NCBI GenBank assembly: GCA_963969595.1
Contig: OZ018418.1
Coordinates: forward strand, 7,817,001 to 7,881,000
Direction: 5' to 3'
Source: Neckera pumila
Taxonomy: Eukaryota > Streptophyta > Bryopsida > Hypnales > Neckeraceae
Length of the DNA: 64,000 bases
Numbering within the stretch: the stretch's first letter is position 1; each line of letters opens with the position of its first letter. This document shows positions 23,400 to 34,130 of this stretch, piece by piece. A model generated the notes under the pieces. The model saw nothing but the letters and a program-made list of their open reading frames with translations, was not told the origin of the DNA and did not search any database. A program made the position numbers and the translations under genes.

Positions 23400-23545
23400 C
23401 ATACTGATTGCTACTTAGGACCAACCAAACAACTCCTTCTAAAATTCCTTCTAAATTTTCCATTCCTATATTTTAAAACAAAACTTTGAAAATGGATCCC
23501 AAATTCAAAGTTTCCAGAATGCTAGACTATGCATAGGACAAATAC
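23400..23545 (+). repeat. Partial direct copy of the Stowaway-like interior (empty site)
   Basis: GATTGCTACTTAGGACCAAC through ATGCTAGACTATGCATAG repeats the text at 22810-22896 joined to 23103-23145, but without the nested MITE. At the junction it reads CTTTGAAAATGGATCCCAAA, against CTTTGAAAAAG[MITE]AAGGGATCTCAAA. Confidence 0.8.
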
Positions 23546-23549
23546 AAGG

Positions 23550-24577
23550 AGCTACACTAATTTCCCCTTCACTTGAGAGACCAAAGTGGAGAAAGAAGTC
23601 CACCTCTCATTACTCCACAAAGAAAGCACTTGATCACTCTAGGAAATAGATTATAAGAAGTCATTAGTCTGAGTGCTTTTCCTAGTCTTACTAAGAACCT
23701 TTTCTTCAATAGTATTGAGGTCATGGGTGCTGAAAAGTTGCATAAAAAGTTATGCTCAATAATGAAGTTGTTCTTAGAACCAGTGATTGAAGTCCAAAAA
23801 GGCGATGGCTTCAGCAACTCCTTCAATCCATCCTTTAAGGTTTGAATTGGATGTCTCATACAATTTTGAAATCCAAGTATATTACTTCCTCTATTGTCTA
23901 TATCTTTCAATTGACAAGATTATGATTGACCTTAGTATGATATAGAAATTTTATTTTGTTTTTTCATTGTAAGAAATTTTGATTAGCACGCATGCTATTG
24001 GATATGTACATTATTGATTTCAATAAATTCAATAAGATCAATAGGACTCAACAAATTCACAATAGTGCTATTAAATTATTGATGCCTTGGATGGAAGGAA
24101 ATGCTTGTTCTTGCTCTTGGCAATGGAACTCACAAGATCCTCATGATTGGCCAATAGCTGGCTTCCTTCCACCACAAGATGGTACCACTTTTTTGGCTAA
24201 AATAAATCAAAATTCTTCCTTTTTTTTTCCCCATTGGTGAGAGAGCCCAACCTTGCCATGTCAAATATTGGCTATTTTTTGCGAAATAATTACTACCTTC
24301 TATGCAAACTTTGCAAGTTTTGAAATCGCATGTTAACTCTTAAAGGACAAAGGGATGATCATGGAAATCATCCCTTTTCATTACCATATACATCACTACC
24401 TTAAGAAATAGCAAAATCACTCATTTGAAGTCAAAGTACCATAGAGGATCTCTCCTTTTCACAACAAAATTGCGAGAATGAATAGTTGCACTTCTGTCCT
24501 ACACAAGAGATTTCCTATCATTCATTGGCCACAAAACATCCACCTCACAATGCAAAATTTTGCGTTATGAGTTTAGG
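23550..24577. other. Stretch without a supported gene
   Basis: Short frames only (for example minus 23910-23569). No recognised domain or repeat boundary. Confidence 0.4.
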
Positions 24578-24861
24578 CACTAGAAGAATTTGCATTTAAC
24601 TTGTCAAAAATTGCAGCTTACTTGTCAAATCTGTGTTGTATTTGATAAAAACTACGTTGTATTCAACAAAAAGTGGGGGGTGGATTTTGTTGAGTTCTCC
24701 CTTTATGACGCAAAATTCTACATTCCACCGTTTCAACACAAAATTTGACAAGAAAAACCAAGAATTATGTATTAGAATGCAAAATTTTGCGTTATGAAGG
24801 GAGAACTCAACAAAATCCACCCCACATTTTTTATTGAGTACAACGCAGTTTTCTTCTAGTG
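24578..24861. mobile_element. CACTA-ended foldback MITE with perfect target duplication
   Basis: CACTAGAAGAA (24578) and TTCTTCTAGTG (to 24861) are the ends. Long inner arms match (ACTACGTTGTATTCAACAAA against TTATTGAGTACAACGCAGT; GTGGATTTTGTTGAGTTCTC against GAGAACTCAACAAAATCCAC). AGG flanks both sides (24575-24577 and 24862-24864), a perfect 3 bp duplication. Confidence 0.85.
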
Positions 24862-24869
24862 AGGGTTAA

Positions 24870-25676
24870 ATAGTCTTCTACAAACTGTTGTGACCCAATT
24901 CTCTGTAATCCTAGAGCCAACTGTGATATTTTTACTACCGGTAAGGTAGGTGGCTCAAAAGCGACCTTCTTCAAACCACCTTCATGGGAGCTCTGAAATG
25001 AACACTAAGTGATTCCAAAATGAACTGCCAACAATGTGAGAACATAATTGAGACTTGTCATATATTGCTTCATACTTTGCCAACGGATGGAATAAGAACC
25101 AGGGAGGGTCCATTTCAAGGCCAAAGTGTGGCCACTTAATTTTTCTAAACAAGAATTGATTGTTTCCTTGGCTTTTCAGCCAAGGAAACAATGCCCTCTA
25201 CAAGTTGGTTATGGGTCATGATCGTCTATGGGTACATTTACCTTAAGTAATTTGCCACCAAAAATTACAGAGAATGAAGAAAACAATAAAAGACTTGAAC
25301 ATAGGGTGGCAATACATGCCAGTGGTCAGGGTCTGTAAAATCCATTCGTAAGAATAGATGCTGGAATTATTAGGATAATATTTTTAGGGAAAAATGGGAA
25401 AGAAACGAGTCTTTCTATTTTTTGGCGTCTGCCGAATCACACTGATTAATTATTCGGCAAGAATGTTCACCTGACCACCGGGAACGGCACTAAGTTAATG
25501 AAGCAATATACCCTAAAATCGCGGAACACAGGTGTTCGACATTTGAAATTTTCAAATTCAACCCAAACGACTTCACATACTTACCAAATGTACCAAATAT
25601 ACAGGCCATGCATCTGCAATAAAAAATTCAGCTAAAGATTTGCTTTCATAACTCACGAAGTCCAGCATTGATCCAG
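24870..25676. other. 3' flank of the LUC7-like gene
   Basis: No gene is seen. The end of the LUC7-like transcript should lie here, but no convincing polyadenylation signal could be chosen. A short hairpin CCAAGGAAACAA / TTGTTTCCTTGG lies at about 25163-25190. Confidence 0.35.
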
Positions 25677-28416
25677 TCATCTATGATCCCTACTCCGGCT
25701 TTGTCTTCGACTACCTCCTTCTCTATCCCTGTCAAGGTCTCCCTCTCTACCTCTACTTCTACATCTGTCCCTACGCCCTTCTTCTCTATCACGCTCTCGA
25801 TCCCTATCTCTGCAGCCACGATTTCTTTCTCTATCACGGTCTCCATATCTACTCTTCTCCCGGTCCTTGATATCTCTTTCAGATTCTCGATCCCGGACTC
25901 TTTCAGGACTCCAGCATCTGCGCCGGTATTTTTCCATGCTTCGGCTGTCAGCAGAGATTGAAAATATGAGTTGCCAGATGCATGATCACGTACTTATTCA
26001 GAAATACAGCACCATAACCTCAAGGAAATCAAACACAGCTAACCTCTAAGGCTATCAAAACCTGCAACAACTGATCTCAAGACAGTGAACAAAGTATTTC
26101 CTACGCCAAATGCCATCTTGATGAAAGTAAGTCAAATTTCCAAAAACTGACAAGTAATTAGAACTATATCCGACGTTACATCTACTTCAAGTGGCAGTTG
26201 CCCAATAGTGCGAACGGCCATAAAAAATATGCTTCAAATCAGACCGTCCTCCATTTCACAAAGAAAATTAGGATCAATCCTGTAGGAGAGCGGTCGTCCA
26301 TGGCAATAAATTTGGCATTCGAAACACGACGGTGTGTGGAACCAAGAGATCAAACACTTAGGCAAACTTTGAAGAGCAAAATCTGAACTAGACAAAATTC
26401 ACGGACAGTAACGAAATATGCAAACTGTACCTGCGTTCATGTCTATATCGTTCTCTCTCATCGGGGCGAGAACCATTCTGTAAATGGGACATGTCAATGT
26501 TCGCTATCTGCTTGCAGTGCGTTGGAGACTCAGCATAAAATCAACAAAGTACGAAAAAGCTGAATAGTCCCGCATGTAAGACCTCGAACTTCAATTCGTA
26601 AGTTTCACATCCATAAACATCACAGAACAGAAATGAATGATGCATAAACTAGAATGACACAAAAACTACACACATAATGTAGCAAATCATTATTCTCAAG
26701 TCTGCTGGCACAAAGCACCTTGTCAGAGTCTTTGGAATCCTCCATGGACACCTCTTCCACTTTGAACTTGCAATCATTCTCCAGAGACATTTCTGCAGTT
26801 TCCCGGTCTCGCCTTCGGGATTCTCGATCTTCTTTTTTCTTGCGGAGGTCTGCAGCAGTTTGTCTAATCCTAAAATAGCCCTGCAGTCCAGACGATCGTA
26901 AGCATGTATTATCCATATTTACAGACATATTATAGGCCATACCCACAACAGCACAAGAGACATAAGCATCATCCTAATGCCCCCTTCTCACTTGACGTTT
27001 GGTAAGTGGATGTGCTAAGAAATAGCACGAAGTCATTGCAAATTTCCAGTTTGCATTCACATATTCTCTTTGATGAACTGGTTCTCAGATGCAATGCTAC
27101 GTATCACTGCGTTGTATTCAATTACACCATCATGTGTGAGTACCAAAATTCTCCAAAAGAATATGTGGGAAGGGGGCATAAGAATACTTCATACTCCGCA
27201 ATCAAATACAACGCACTTATCGATCAGACCATCGGAATAAACGACGAGGTAATAAACGTCACCCATTGATCTCATACCAGATGTTGCTTTCCTTCCAGAT
27301 GACTAGCAAGCCGCTTTTCCGTATCTGTAGATGCTTGCATTGCCCCACACACTTCACATACTTGCATGCGCTTCTCCTTCTCAAGTATGCTACCAAATTC
27401 AGGCATTACAGCCCGCACAAGTTGATCTTTCTCCTTGTTAAGAACATCCACCTGCCAAACCCCATCAAATCAAATCAAATCTAAATGATAATGTCACAAT
27501 TGAAGCAGGCAATGGATTTCAAACAAAAACCTCACGACAACAGAGGTTATTTCAAACCTAATGACAGAACAGAAGACCGTTTTCATAAATCCAATGAAGT
27601 CCCACAAACTCCATACCTTGCTCATGGTAGCTTGAGCATGATCCACCTGACCATCCTCACCCTCTTTTTCAGCCTGCTTTAGCAAGTATTGCACTTCCAT
27701 TGCGATGGCTGAAATACGATCACTATTTGACCGTACATGATCTGTAAGAGGCATCTCTTTGTCAAGTCGTTCATGACACCTTTTTATCTTCCTGTCACAT
27801 AGATATAGAACTGCATGAGGAACGAGAATATCGATAAATCGAGCGATTTCGCGTGGAACTCCGATTTAAGTGATGAAATTACTTTTAAAAAAGTCTACTG
27901 TACTCCACATCGGACTCTCCTCGCGTTTGCACAATCTACAGATGCATGAAGGCCATCAGCATGACTTAAAAAGACTTGCTTGCTCTAGCAGTACGCAAAA
28001 ACCTCTGATTATATAGCCACAATGTCGGAAATCATTATAATTCGTACCTCTCTAAGTCGGATATCAAACGCTCTAAATAGCCTAGAAACTCGGCCTCATA
28101 CTGCACAACTTTATTGGATTCAAGAAATTCTGCTCGCAGGGTCTCGTCGTGTAGCTTTTCGCAAGCGCCAAGATCACTCTTCGTATTTGGAAACAAATCG
28201 TGAGGACAGAAAGCCACCAGATGATAGTGACAAACCTACACAGGACACAAGTTAAGAACCGTACAGGTAAACGGTACTAGAAGGCATTCCTTCACAAACT
28301 ACAAAATATTGCAATACCTGAGGATCATCAAACTTTAGCCGCTTCTTCTTCTGTTGATCCAAAGGAAGGTCTCGGTCCTTTCCCATAAGCTCATCCAGAA
28401 GTACTTTAGGATCCAT
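25677..28416 (-). CDS. LUC7-like splicing factor (LUC7L3/LUC7RL type), seven exons, 370 residues
   Basis: This is a U1 snRNP-associated nuclear protein that helps select 5' splice sites. Coding exons: 28416-28318, 28235-28048, 27791-27617, 27451-27278, 26880-26719, 26477-26431 and 25944-25677. They total 1113 nt, all introns are GT-AG (82-486 bp), phases are consistent and there is no internal stop. Residues 1-33 carry the family signature LLDELMGKDRDLPLDQ. The CCCH zinc finger uses C35, C43, C58 and H62 (FCPHDLFPNTKSDLGACEK). Residues 100-180 are a helical, coiled-coil-like region. The second, C2H2-type finger uses C186, C189, H205 and H211 (CEVCGA...HLEGKQH). Residues 282-370 form a short Arg/Asp/Glu/Ser-rich tail. 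Length and order match plant LUC7RL and human LUC7L3. The ATG at 28416 is the family start. Intron 4 contains a MITE, and a Harbinger element ends about 370 bp upstream. This is the only gene in the window that looks fully functional. Confidence 0.93.
26970..27187. mobile_element. MITE-like insertion in intron 4 of the LUC7-like gene
   Basis: ATCCTAATGCCCCCTTCTCA at 26970 mirrors GTGGGAAGGGGGCATAAGAA at 27167-27186, giving terminal inverted repeats of about 20 bp. A weaker inner pair (GCGTTGTATTCAATTA against AATCAAATACAACGCA) reaches into the flank. The target duplication is unclear, so the superfamily is not assigned. Confidence 0.55.
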
Positions 28417-29323
28417 ACTGCCCTGATTTTCTTCAAGTCACCCTTACCCCAGCTATCCAATGCCTCTCAAATCGAAACCACTCTCTCCATACACAACTCC
28501 CGAAGCGTCAGAAACCGTGAAATAAAGAAACCATCTTATAATCTGCCTTCATTCTCCAAGCTGAAGTCAAACCACCAAAAACCAGGTTTAATTTCTGCTC
28601 CAAGTAAGTAAAATAGAAATCGCGACGTCCGCAATACGGCAGGGAAAATGGCATCGCTCGATTGCCTCTCAATTGAAAACATTCAGTCATGGAACACACC
28701 ATCCTACCGATACTTCATCGGCTCGGTGGAAAATAATTAGGGTGGGAAAGAGGACTGCCCCTCATAAGTAGCGATGCAGTGGGGCGCGAGCATGCTCCCC
28801 TATCCCTATGCACATAACTCATCCAGGAAGATAGGGGTAGGGAAGCCCTCCCCACCAGTCCAATGTACGGGGAGTACCGGCATTTAGTACAAGTTAGCTG
28901 GTTGAAATCAGGAATTGCCTAATTAATTTCAAAATCTTCAGAAAAAAATTGAGGAAATCAAAGAATATTCTCTATTTTTATAGGCCTAGCCAAGAGAATG
29001 TATCCAAACAAATTACCCGATTATAGACTATAGTTACGTACTAGTGTGAAGACTTACTAATGGGAGACATAATAGCTGGCCAACAAGCCATGTAGTTTAT
29101 TACTACTTTGAATTTAAATGTTTGTTAGTTCGCGTATTATAATCATTCACACAATATAATTAATGAATTCACCAATATTTTATTTCATTAGTTTAGGAAG
29201 AATGTCAAATGCACTTAAATAAAAAGCATTTAATTATTTTTACAAGTAATGAAAAAGTTGCACAAATCTTATTGCTATTGTTAGGTTTTAAATTAATACT
29301 ATGACTTTAACCTAAACCTTGAC

Positions 29324-30480
29324 CTACAAATTCATTCTCCCTCTCCCTGCCCAATGATGTTTAATAAGGTCATTTCTAAGGTTAAAGAATCTTAATTCAT
29401 TCTTCACTTGCCTTGAACCTTCCCGGTACTCAACAAATATCAATCCACAGTCTGTAGGTGCAGCATCACTCCTTTCATAATCAACAAGAAGAAGTCCATC
29501 ATCCCTTTCAATTTCATTGATCATATTGTGAAAAATTGTACATGCCATCACTATATCCTCAATTATGTGCAATTTCCATTGCCTATTGGATTATTGTAGA
29601 ATTCCCCACTTTATTTGTAACACACCAAAACAATGTTCAATGTCTTTCCTAGCACTTTCTTTTGCATTTTTTGGAAATGTGCTTTCTTTTGTTCTTTTGA
29701 ACCATGGAGAGTTTGTATAAAAAGCGCCCATGGAGGATAAACTAAATTTGTTAGCAAATAATATCCTCTATAAGGATTACCATACACCTCAAAGCTTAAA
29801 TCATGAGTTTGATTTTGAAGATAATTATGCAAGACTAGGCTGTCTAAAATATTGATGTCATTGTTGGTTCTAGACATACAAAAAAAAGCATGCCAAATCC
29901 ACAATGATTGATCACATACACCTTCCAATATGGTTGAATAATTACCATCTTTGTCAATAAATTGACCTTGCCAAGCTATGGGACAATTCTTTCAATTTAA
30001 ATGCATGCAATCAAGCGATCCAAACATACTTTGCCAGCCCTTCTTTTCATTGACTTCCATTTGTTTTACTATATCTTCATGAGTGGGTTTGCGCAAGTAT
30101 TGTTCATCATAAAGTTTTTGTATTACTTGTACAAATTGTTTTAATGATTTCATTGCGGTACTGTCCGCCAATCGTACGTATTCATTGCATGAATCTGCTG
30201 GGAATTCATAAGCCAATTGCTTTATAGCTGCAATGCACTTTTGCATACTAGAAATACCTGGTTTGCCTGTGGTATCTGGTCTTTGCCTATAATACTTATC
30301 CCCCATTTCAACGTCTTTAATTATCTTCATAAACAACTACCTTGACATTTGATAGCGCCTTCAAAAGTGGGTTTTGGTGAACAATGGACTTGCTGCAAAA
30401 TAATCTTTCACTATTTGGTTATAACCTCGGTTCCAATTTTGATCTAAATTGCCTTTTTTTCTTGGTACTGAACCACCATG
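29324..30480 (-). pseudogene. PIF/Harbinger transposase (DDE_Tnp_4), decayed
   Basis: The frame reads from HGGSVPRKKGNLDQNWNRGY (30480) to a stop at 29324. Family landmarks in order: DYFAASPLFTKTHF*RRYQM (TGA for Arg), MSR*LF, YYRQRPDTTGKPGISSMQK, the first catalytic Asp in SLDCMHLN*KNCPIAWQGQF (TGA for Trp), the second Asp in SRTNNDINILDS, and the catalytic Glu in SARKDIEHCFGVLQIKWGIL, followed by HIIEDIVMACTIFHNMINE. A one-base loss in an A-run near 29660 shifts the frame between HFQKM and AKESARKD, and TAA follows GILQ. All three acidic residues survive, but at least four stops and one frameshift make it inactive. Confidence 0.85.
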
Positions 30481-30584
30481 TCTATTTTTTTTCAATTGCA
30501 AACGCTTGTTAAAAGCATACTAGTTGTTCTTGCAAATAGAATATGTTTTAGACTTTGTATAATGAAAGGATGTTAATATTTAAC

Positions 30585-30652
30585 TACAAATATATCTACA
30601 AATATATCTACAAATATATATATCTACAAATATATCTACAAATATATACTAC
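30585..30652 (+). repeat. Short tandem repeat of ~12 bp (AATATATCTACA)
   Basis: Five to six units of CAAATATATCTA with small TA expansions lie between the two Harbinger genes, at the likely shared promoter region. Confidence 0.7.
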
Positions 30653-31217
30653 GGAATGACATTTTCAATATTAAACATAGTATATGTACTCTTTAATTTA
30701 TATAATTGTAAAACCAATTCTATTTATTTGTAATCGTGTCACTTGCATTTGACTTTTACTTTTTCTGTTTTTAATCAGGTCACTTTCAATTTTATTTTAT
30801 TTATTTTATTTTTATATAGACCAAATGTAAAAGTACTTTTGCTTTTTTTAATAGGTATACTTTTACTTTTCATAATTGTTCACCTACTATATAAATGAAC
30901 TGTAATTCATATTTGCAAACTAATTTTGTATATATTAAATTCTATTATACATTTTTTTTGTCTTAATCAATATGTTTTGTCAATTTATCTACTAATTTTT
31001 ATATTTCTTTTTCCTTTTCTACATGTGTTTCCTTAGTCTTCACCTTTTCTTTTCATAAATAAATATTTTTTTTAGAGTAATCAACCTCATATGTAGGTAT
31101 CTTCAAACAAATTTTTCAAAATCCTATCAAAATTTTGTGAATCATATTCTAGATTTCCTAAGGTCTTTTCTATAATCTTCAAGATTTTCTTCAATACCCT
31201 TAGGGAATCGTGTCTAG

Positions 31218-32173
31218 CATTCCACCCCCAAAAAGACAATCAAATTTTTCAACTGGAGATGATAGTAGACATGCACAATGTTTTTTTGTCTATTTCACAA
31301 GATGCAGCTAGAGTTGCTAATCAATCATGTGATCAATTTTGGTCAAGGATCAAAGAATGTTTCAATGTTTCCTAAACTCCAAAGCGAACCAATTAATTGA
31401 TACATAATAAGTGGTAAAACATGATACAAAGGAATTCATGGGGTGTTTGAACAAAGCCAAGAGATTGAAGAAGTTAGGCCTGAATGTAAAAGATGAACAC
31501 AACATGGTGTTATCCATGTATATAAGCAACGATCCAAAGGTACTCAATTCAAATATGAGCACTATTGGAAAATCTTGAAGGATACACCAAAGTAGATACT
31601 AGGAGGCAGACCAAGACCAACAGAAAAGGGAAGGGCACAGGACATGGCAAGGAGAAAAGAACCCATCAACATGCTGATACAAACCAGTGAAGCTTCAAAT
31701 CCTCAACCAAGTCTTGAAGAATTCATTGTCGGTATACCGAGATCGATTGGATCGAAGATAGCCAAAACAGCCATGCAAGCTCATGATTGACGGAGAATAT
31801 GAGTTGTAATTCAAAAGCAACTCTGCAACTATCCAAATCTATAGATGCTCAAACAAAAGTGATGGTGGACATAGCTGCGGATGAATTATTTTCAAAATTA
31901 AAAGAAGATTACCCCAAATATAAAGCCCGCATGTATCAACATTTAGATGAGCAAACTTTGCTACGCAACAATAGACCTTCGAGGTTGAAACGACTTGCTG
32001 ATGCCAAATTACAATGTGCTACACCAATGGCACCTGCACTGAATGTGGACTCTTTAATTATAACTCTGCCTCCATCTCCTACTAGGTCTACAAGTTCTAG
32101 GGATTTGGTCTTACCTTCTATTCCATTTACTTGTTGTGCAGGTAAATACAGTCAGCTTTTCAGGGAAAAATAG
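31218..32173 (+). pseudogene. Trihelix/NAM-associated type ORF1 of the Harbinger element, decayed
   Basis: The pieces read as an ORF1 accessory DNA-binding protein: QSCDQFWSRIKECFNVS and a helix region with FMGCLNKAKRLKKLGLNVKD, then after a frameshift FKYEHYWKILKDTPK*ILG, where TAG replaces Trp. Next come RPRPTEKGRAQDMARRKEP and IPRSIGSKIAKTAMQAHD, then after a second frameshift 31787-32173 (LFSKLKEDYPKYKARMYQHL). This order (SANT/trihelix helices, then a SKIAK-type linker, then a C-terminal helix) is that of the Myb/SANT-like partner proteins of plant Harbinger transposases. It faces away from its transposase. Expected role: binding transposon ends and recruiting the transposase. Confidence 0.7.
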
Positions 32174-32925
32174 GCACTTTTTAGGAAAACAAGGATACGA
32201 GTTACCAAACCCCAATTCCCTATTCAACATCCTGTTTGAGGGATTGTAACGCCCCCTTCCAAAAAATTTACAAATATAGGTTGCTAGTTGGAAGGGGGGT
32301 CTTCCCTATCCAGATGAAATTCATCTGGATAGGGATATAGAATGGAGATGATGGGGATGCTCTAAGACCTAATTCTGACATGGACGCCCGCTGGCAGTGG
32401 GCCACACCTTTGTCCACTTGATTGCCCGACTTGTGTGGAGGAAAATTGTCATGTCATCACACATGGATTTAAATGTCTATTAAAATTGTCCTTTGCTACA
32501 TTTGTGTCATTTTTTTTATAACTATCACCTTTGAAATGAAAATAGAACTATCGTGATGCACAACTTTTTTACATAAATATTAATTTACTATATATATTAT
32601 TAATTTTAGAATGTTTCTTTAGTTTGATGTACAAAATTACTAAAGAAATATTCTAAGTATATTCTAAAAATATGCTAAATGTAGTCTAAAAATACTCTAA
32701 CAATATTCTTAAAATATTGTAACAAATTATAAAAATATTATAAAATATTTTAAAAAGATTCTAAGAATATTTTTAGAGTATTGCTTTCATTGATCTCTAC
32801 TTTTTTTTTGTAACAGCATGTTTAGAAAAGTTCATATATAATAGAGGTTGTGTACCTATAAATGTTATTAATTCTCCATATTTACAATCCTTCACAAAGT
32901 GTACGTTGCATCTCTATATTGTTCG

Positions 32926-33575
32926 CCTAAGATGGATCCTTCTTGTAGAAATTTTATTGCAATCTTTGTTTTACAATTTGTGTCCTTAATTGATCTATTT
33001 TGTGCATCTCCTGCTGATGTAGAGGCTATTACAAATTTACATCAAAACCCTTTGGTGCTTATACAAAAATATTTACTTAAAAAGGATAGAGGTGGGTCAG
33101 AACTAGGAAGGATTCAATTGTATAATAGGAATTCAGAGACTTTGATTTGTATTTTATGTTTTCATACAACAATACCATTTTCAAACTATGTTTCCGGATG
33201 ACTAAACAAATATTTAGTTATGTGTATCAGCAACTTGCACTAACAATATTCAAAAAAGGCTCTAAGTGGAAGAAAGCTGTTTGAGTAGAAAAAGAAATTG
33301 CTATTGCTATTAGAAGGTTAGAATTTGGATTACCTTTATATACAATAATTGATAGCTTTCGAGTTGGTACATCCACAATGCATAAAATTGAGTGATAATT
33401 CTATCATGCTCTAAAAAAACATTGTAGAATTGTTTTACTGAGATGGCCTTCTCTATTATGGTTGCGAGATATTCATCAGCATTTTAAAGTACTCCACATA
33501 GTATCTTGCATTGCCAGAGTGATAGATGAAAGTTATATTTATGAGCGCATTGGAATTTCATACAATCTATTATTC
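32926..33575 (+). pseudogene. Second PIF/Harbinger transposase fragment (HARBI1-like)
   Basis: A start-like MDPSCRNFIAIFVLQFVSLI (32930) leads to DRGGSELGRIQLYNRNSETL. After a frameshift comes RMTKQIFSYVYQQLALTIF, KGSKWKKAV*VEKEIAIAI, FRVGTSTMHKIE**FYHALK, KHCRIVLLRWPSLLWLRDIH and a region around the first catalytic Asp, CIARVIDESYIYERIG (normally VIDGSHI). It stops where a TTAA-flanked element begins at 33589, and the rest of the transposase (second Asp, Glu) was not found beyond that. It is a different lineage from the transposase at 29324-30480. Confidence 0.75.
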
Positions 33576-33588
33576 AAATGTATATTAA

Positions 33589-34130
33589 TCTTTGAAGTCC
33601 CATTGTCCCCTTGAGGGACAAAATGGATTTTGGGCAGGCTACTACGGCTTCAATATTCATCATTATTTTTTGAATTTTTTATTGAATATAAAAAAAACAT
33701 TGGCTTTATGGGAATATATTTTTTACTTCAATCAATGCCCAAGAGCAAAAGTCATGGCACAAAAGGTCCCTTTTTATGGTGCGGCGGGCAGAATTCTTCT
33801 CTTACTTTTTTTCTTTTTTTTTTAAAATTTTAAAATTATCTTCTCATAGATTGTATTTTTATCTATATGGAAAGCTTTGATTCATTCCATTTGGATTTGT
33901 CATGTAAAAGTTACGGACAATCTTATTTTTGGGACAATTAGAGCATCTTCCTAAAAAAATAACTTGTAGGACTCATTCCTAAATGCAATTTTTACAGTTT
34001 TAAAAAAAAAATTGTTTGACAAGGCTAAGTTTGCTTACTTAAAAACCTCATCACTGGAAATACAGTGTTTTAATCCCATCTTAGAGCTATTGACAATTTA
34101 ATTTTTATTTCAATCTTGGACCTACTTCTA
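33589..34130 (+). mobile_element. TTAA-type element copy a (3' end uncertain)
   Basis: It begins after TTAA (33585-33588) with TCTTTGAAGTCCCATTGTCC, matching the ends of the copies at 52645 and 54448. Internal blocks also match (AAAGCTTTGATTCATTCCAT, GGACAATCTTATTTTTGGGA, GTGTTTTAATCCCATCTTAG). Similarity fades after about 34130, so the copy seems truncated. It disrupts or abuts the Harbinger transposase fragment. Confidence 0.6.

Larger units (their letters stand above)
28788..32362. mobile_element. PIF/Harbinger element with two divergent genes
   Basis: The transposase pseudogene (minus) and trihelix-type ORF1 pseudogene (plus) are divergent, a standard PIF/Harbinger layout. Candidate ends are GAGCATGCTCCCCTATCCCT at 28788 and, on the other strand, GAGCATCCCCATCATCTCCA ending at 32362. 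A second matching block follows inward (GATAGGGGTAGGGAAGCCCT against GGATAGGGAAGACCCCCCTT). TAA follows the right end; the left target site is not clear. Near the right end a perfect 15 bp hairpin, CCCTATCCAGATGAA / TTCATCTGGATAGGG, is at about 32308-32338. Confidence 0.55.

Noticed and set aside
25668..25961. Plus-strand 97-codon Ser/Thr/Pro-rich frame
   Set aside because: It is the antisense shadow of the Arg/Asp/Ser-rich last exon of the LUC7-like gene.
32630..32790. Possible tandem repeat of TATTCTAAAAATA text
   Set aside because: Low-complexity AT sequence without a stable period.
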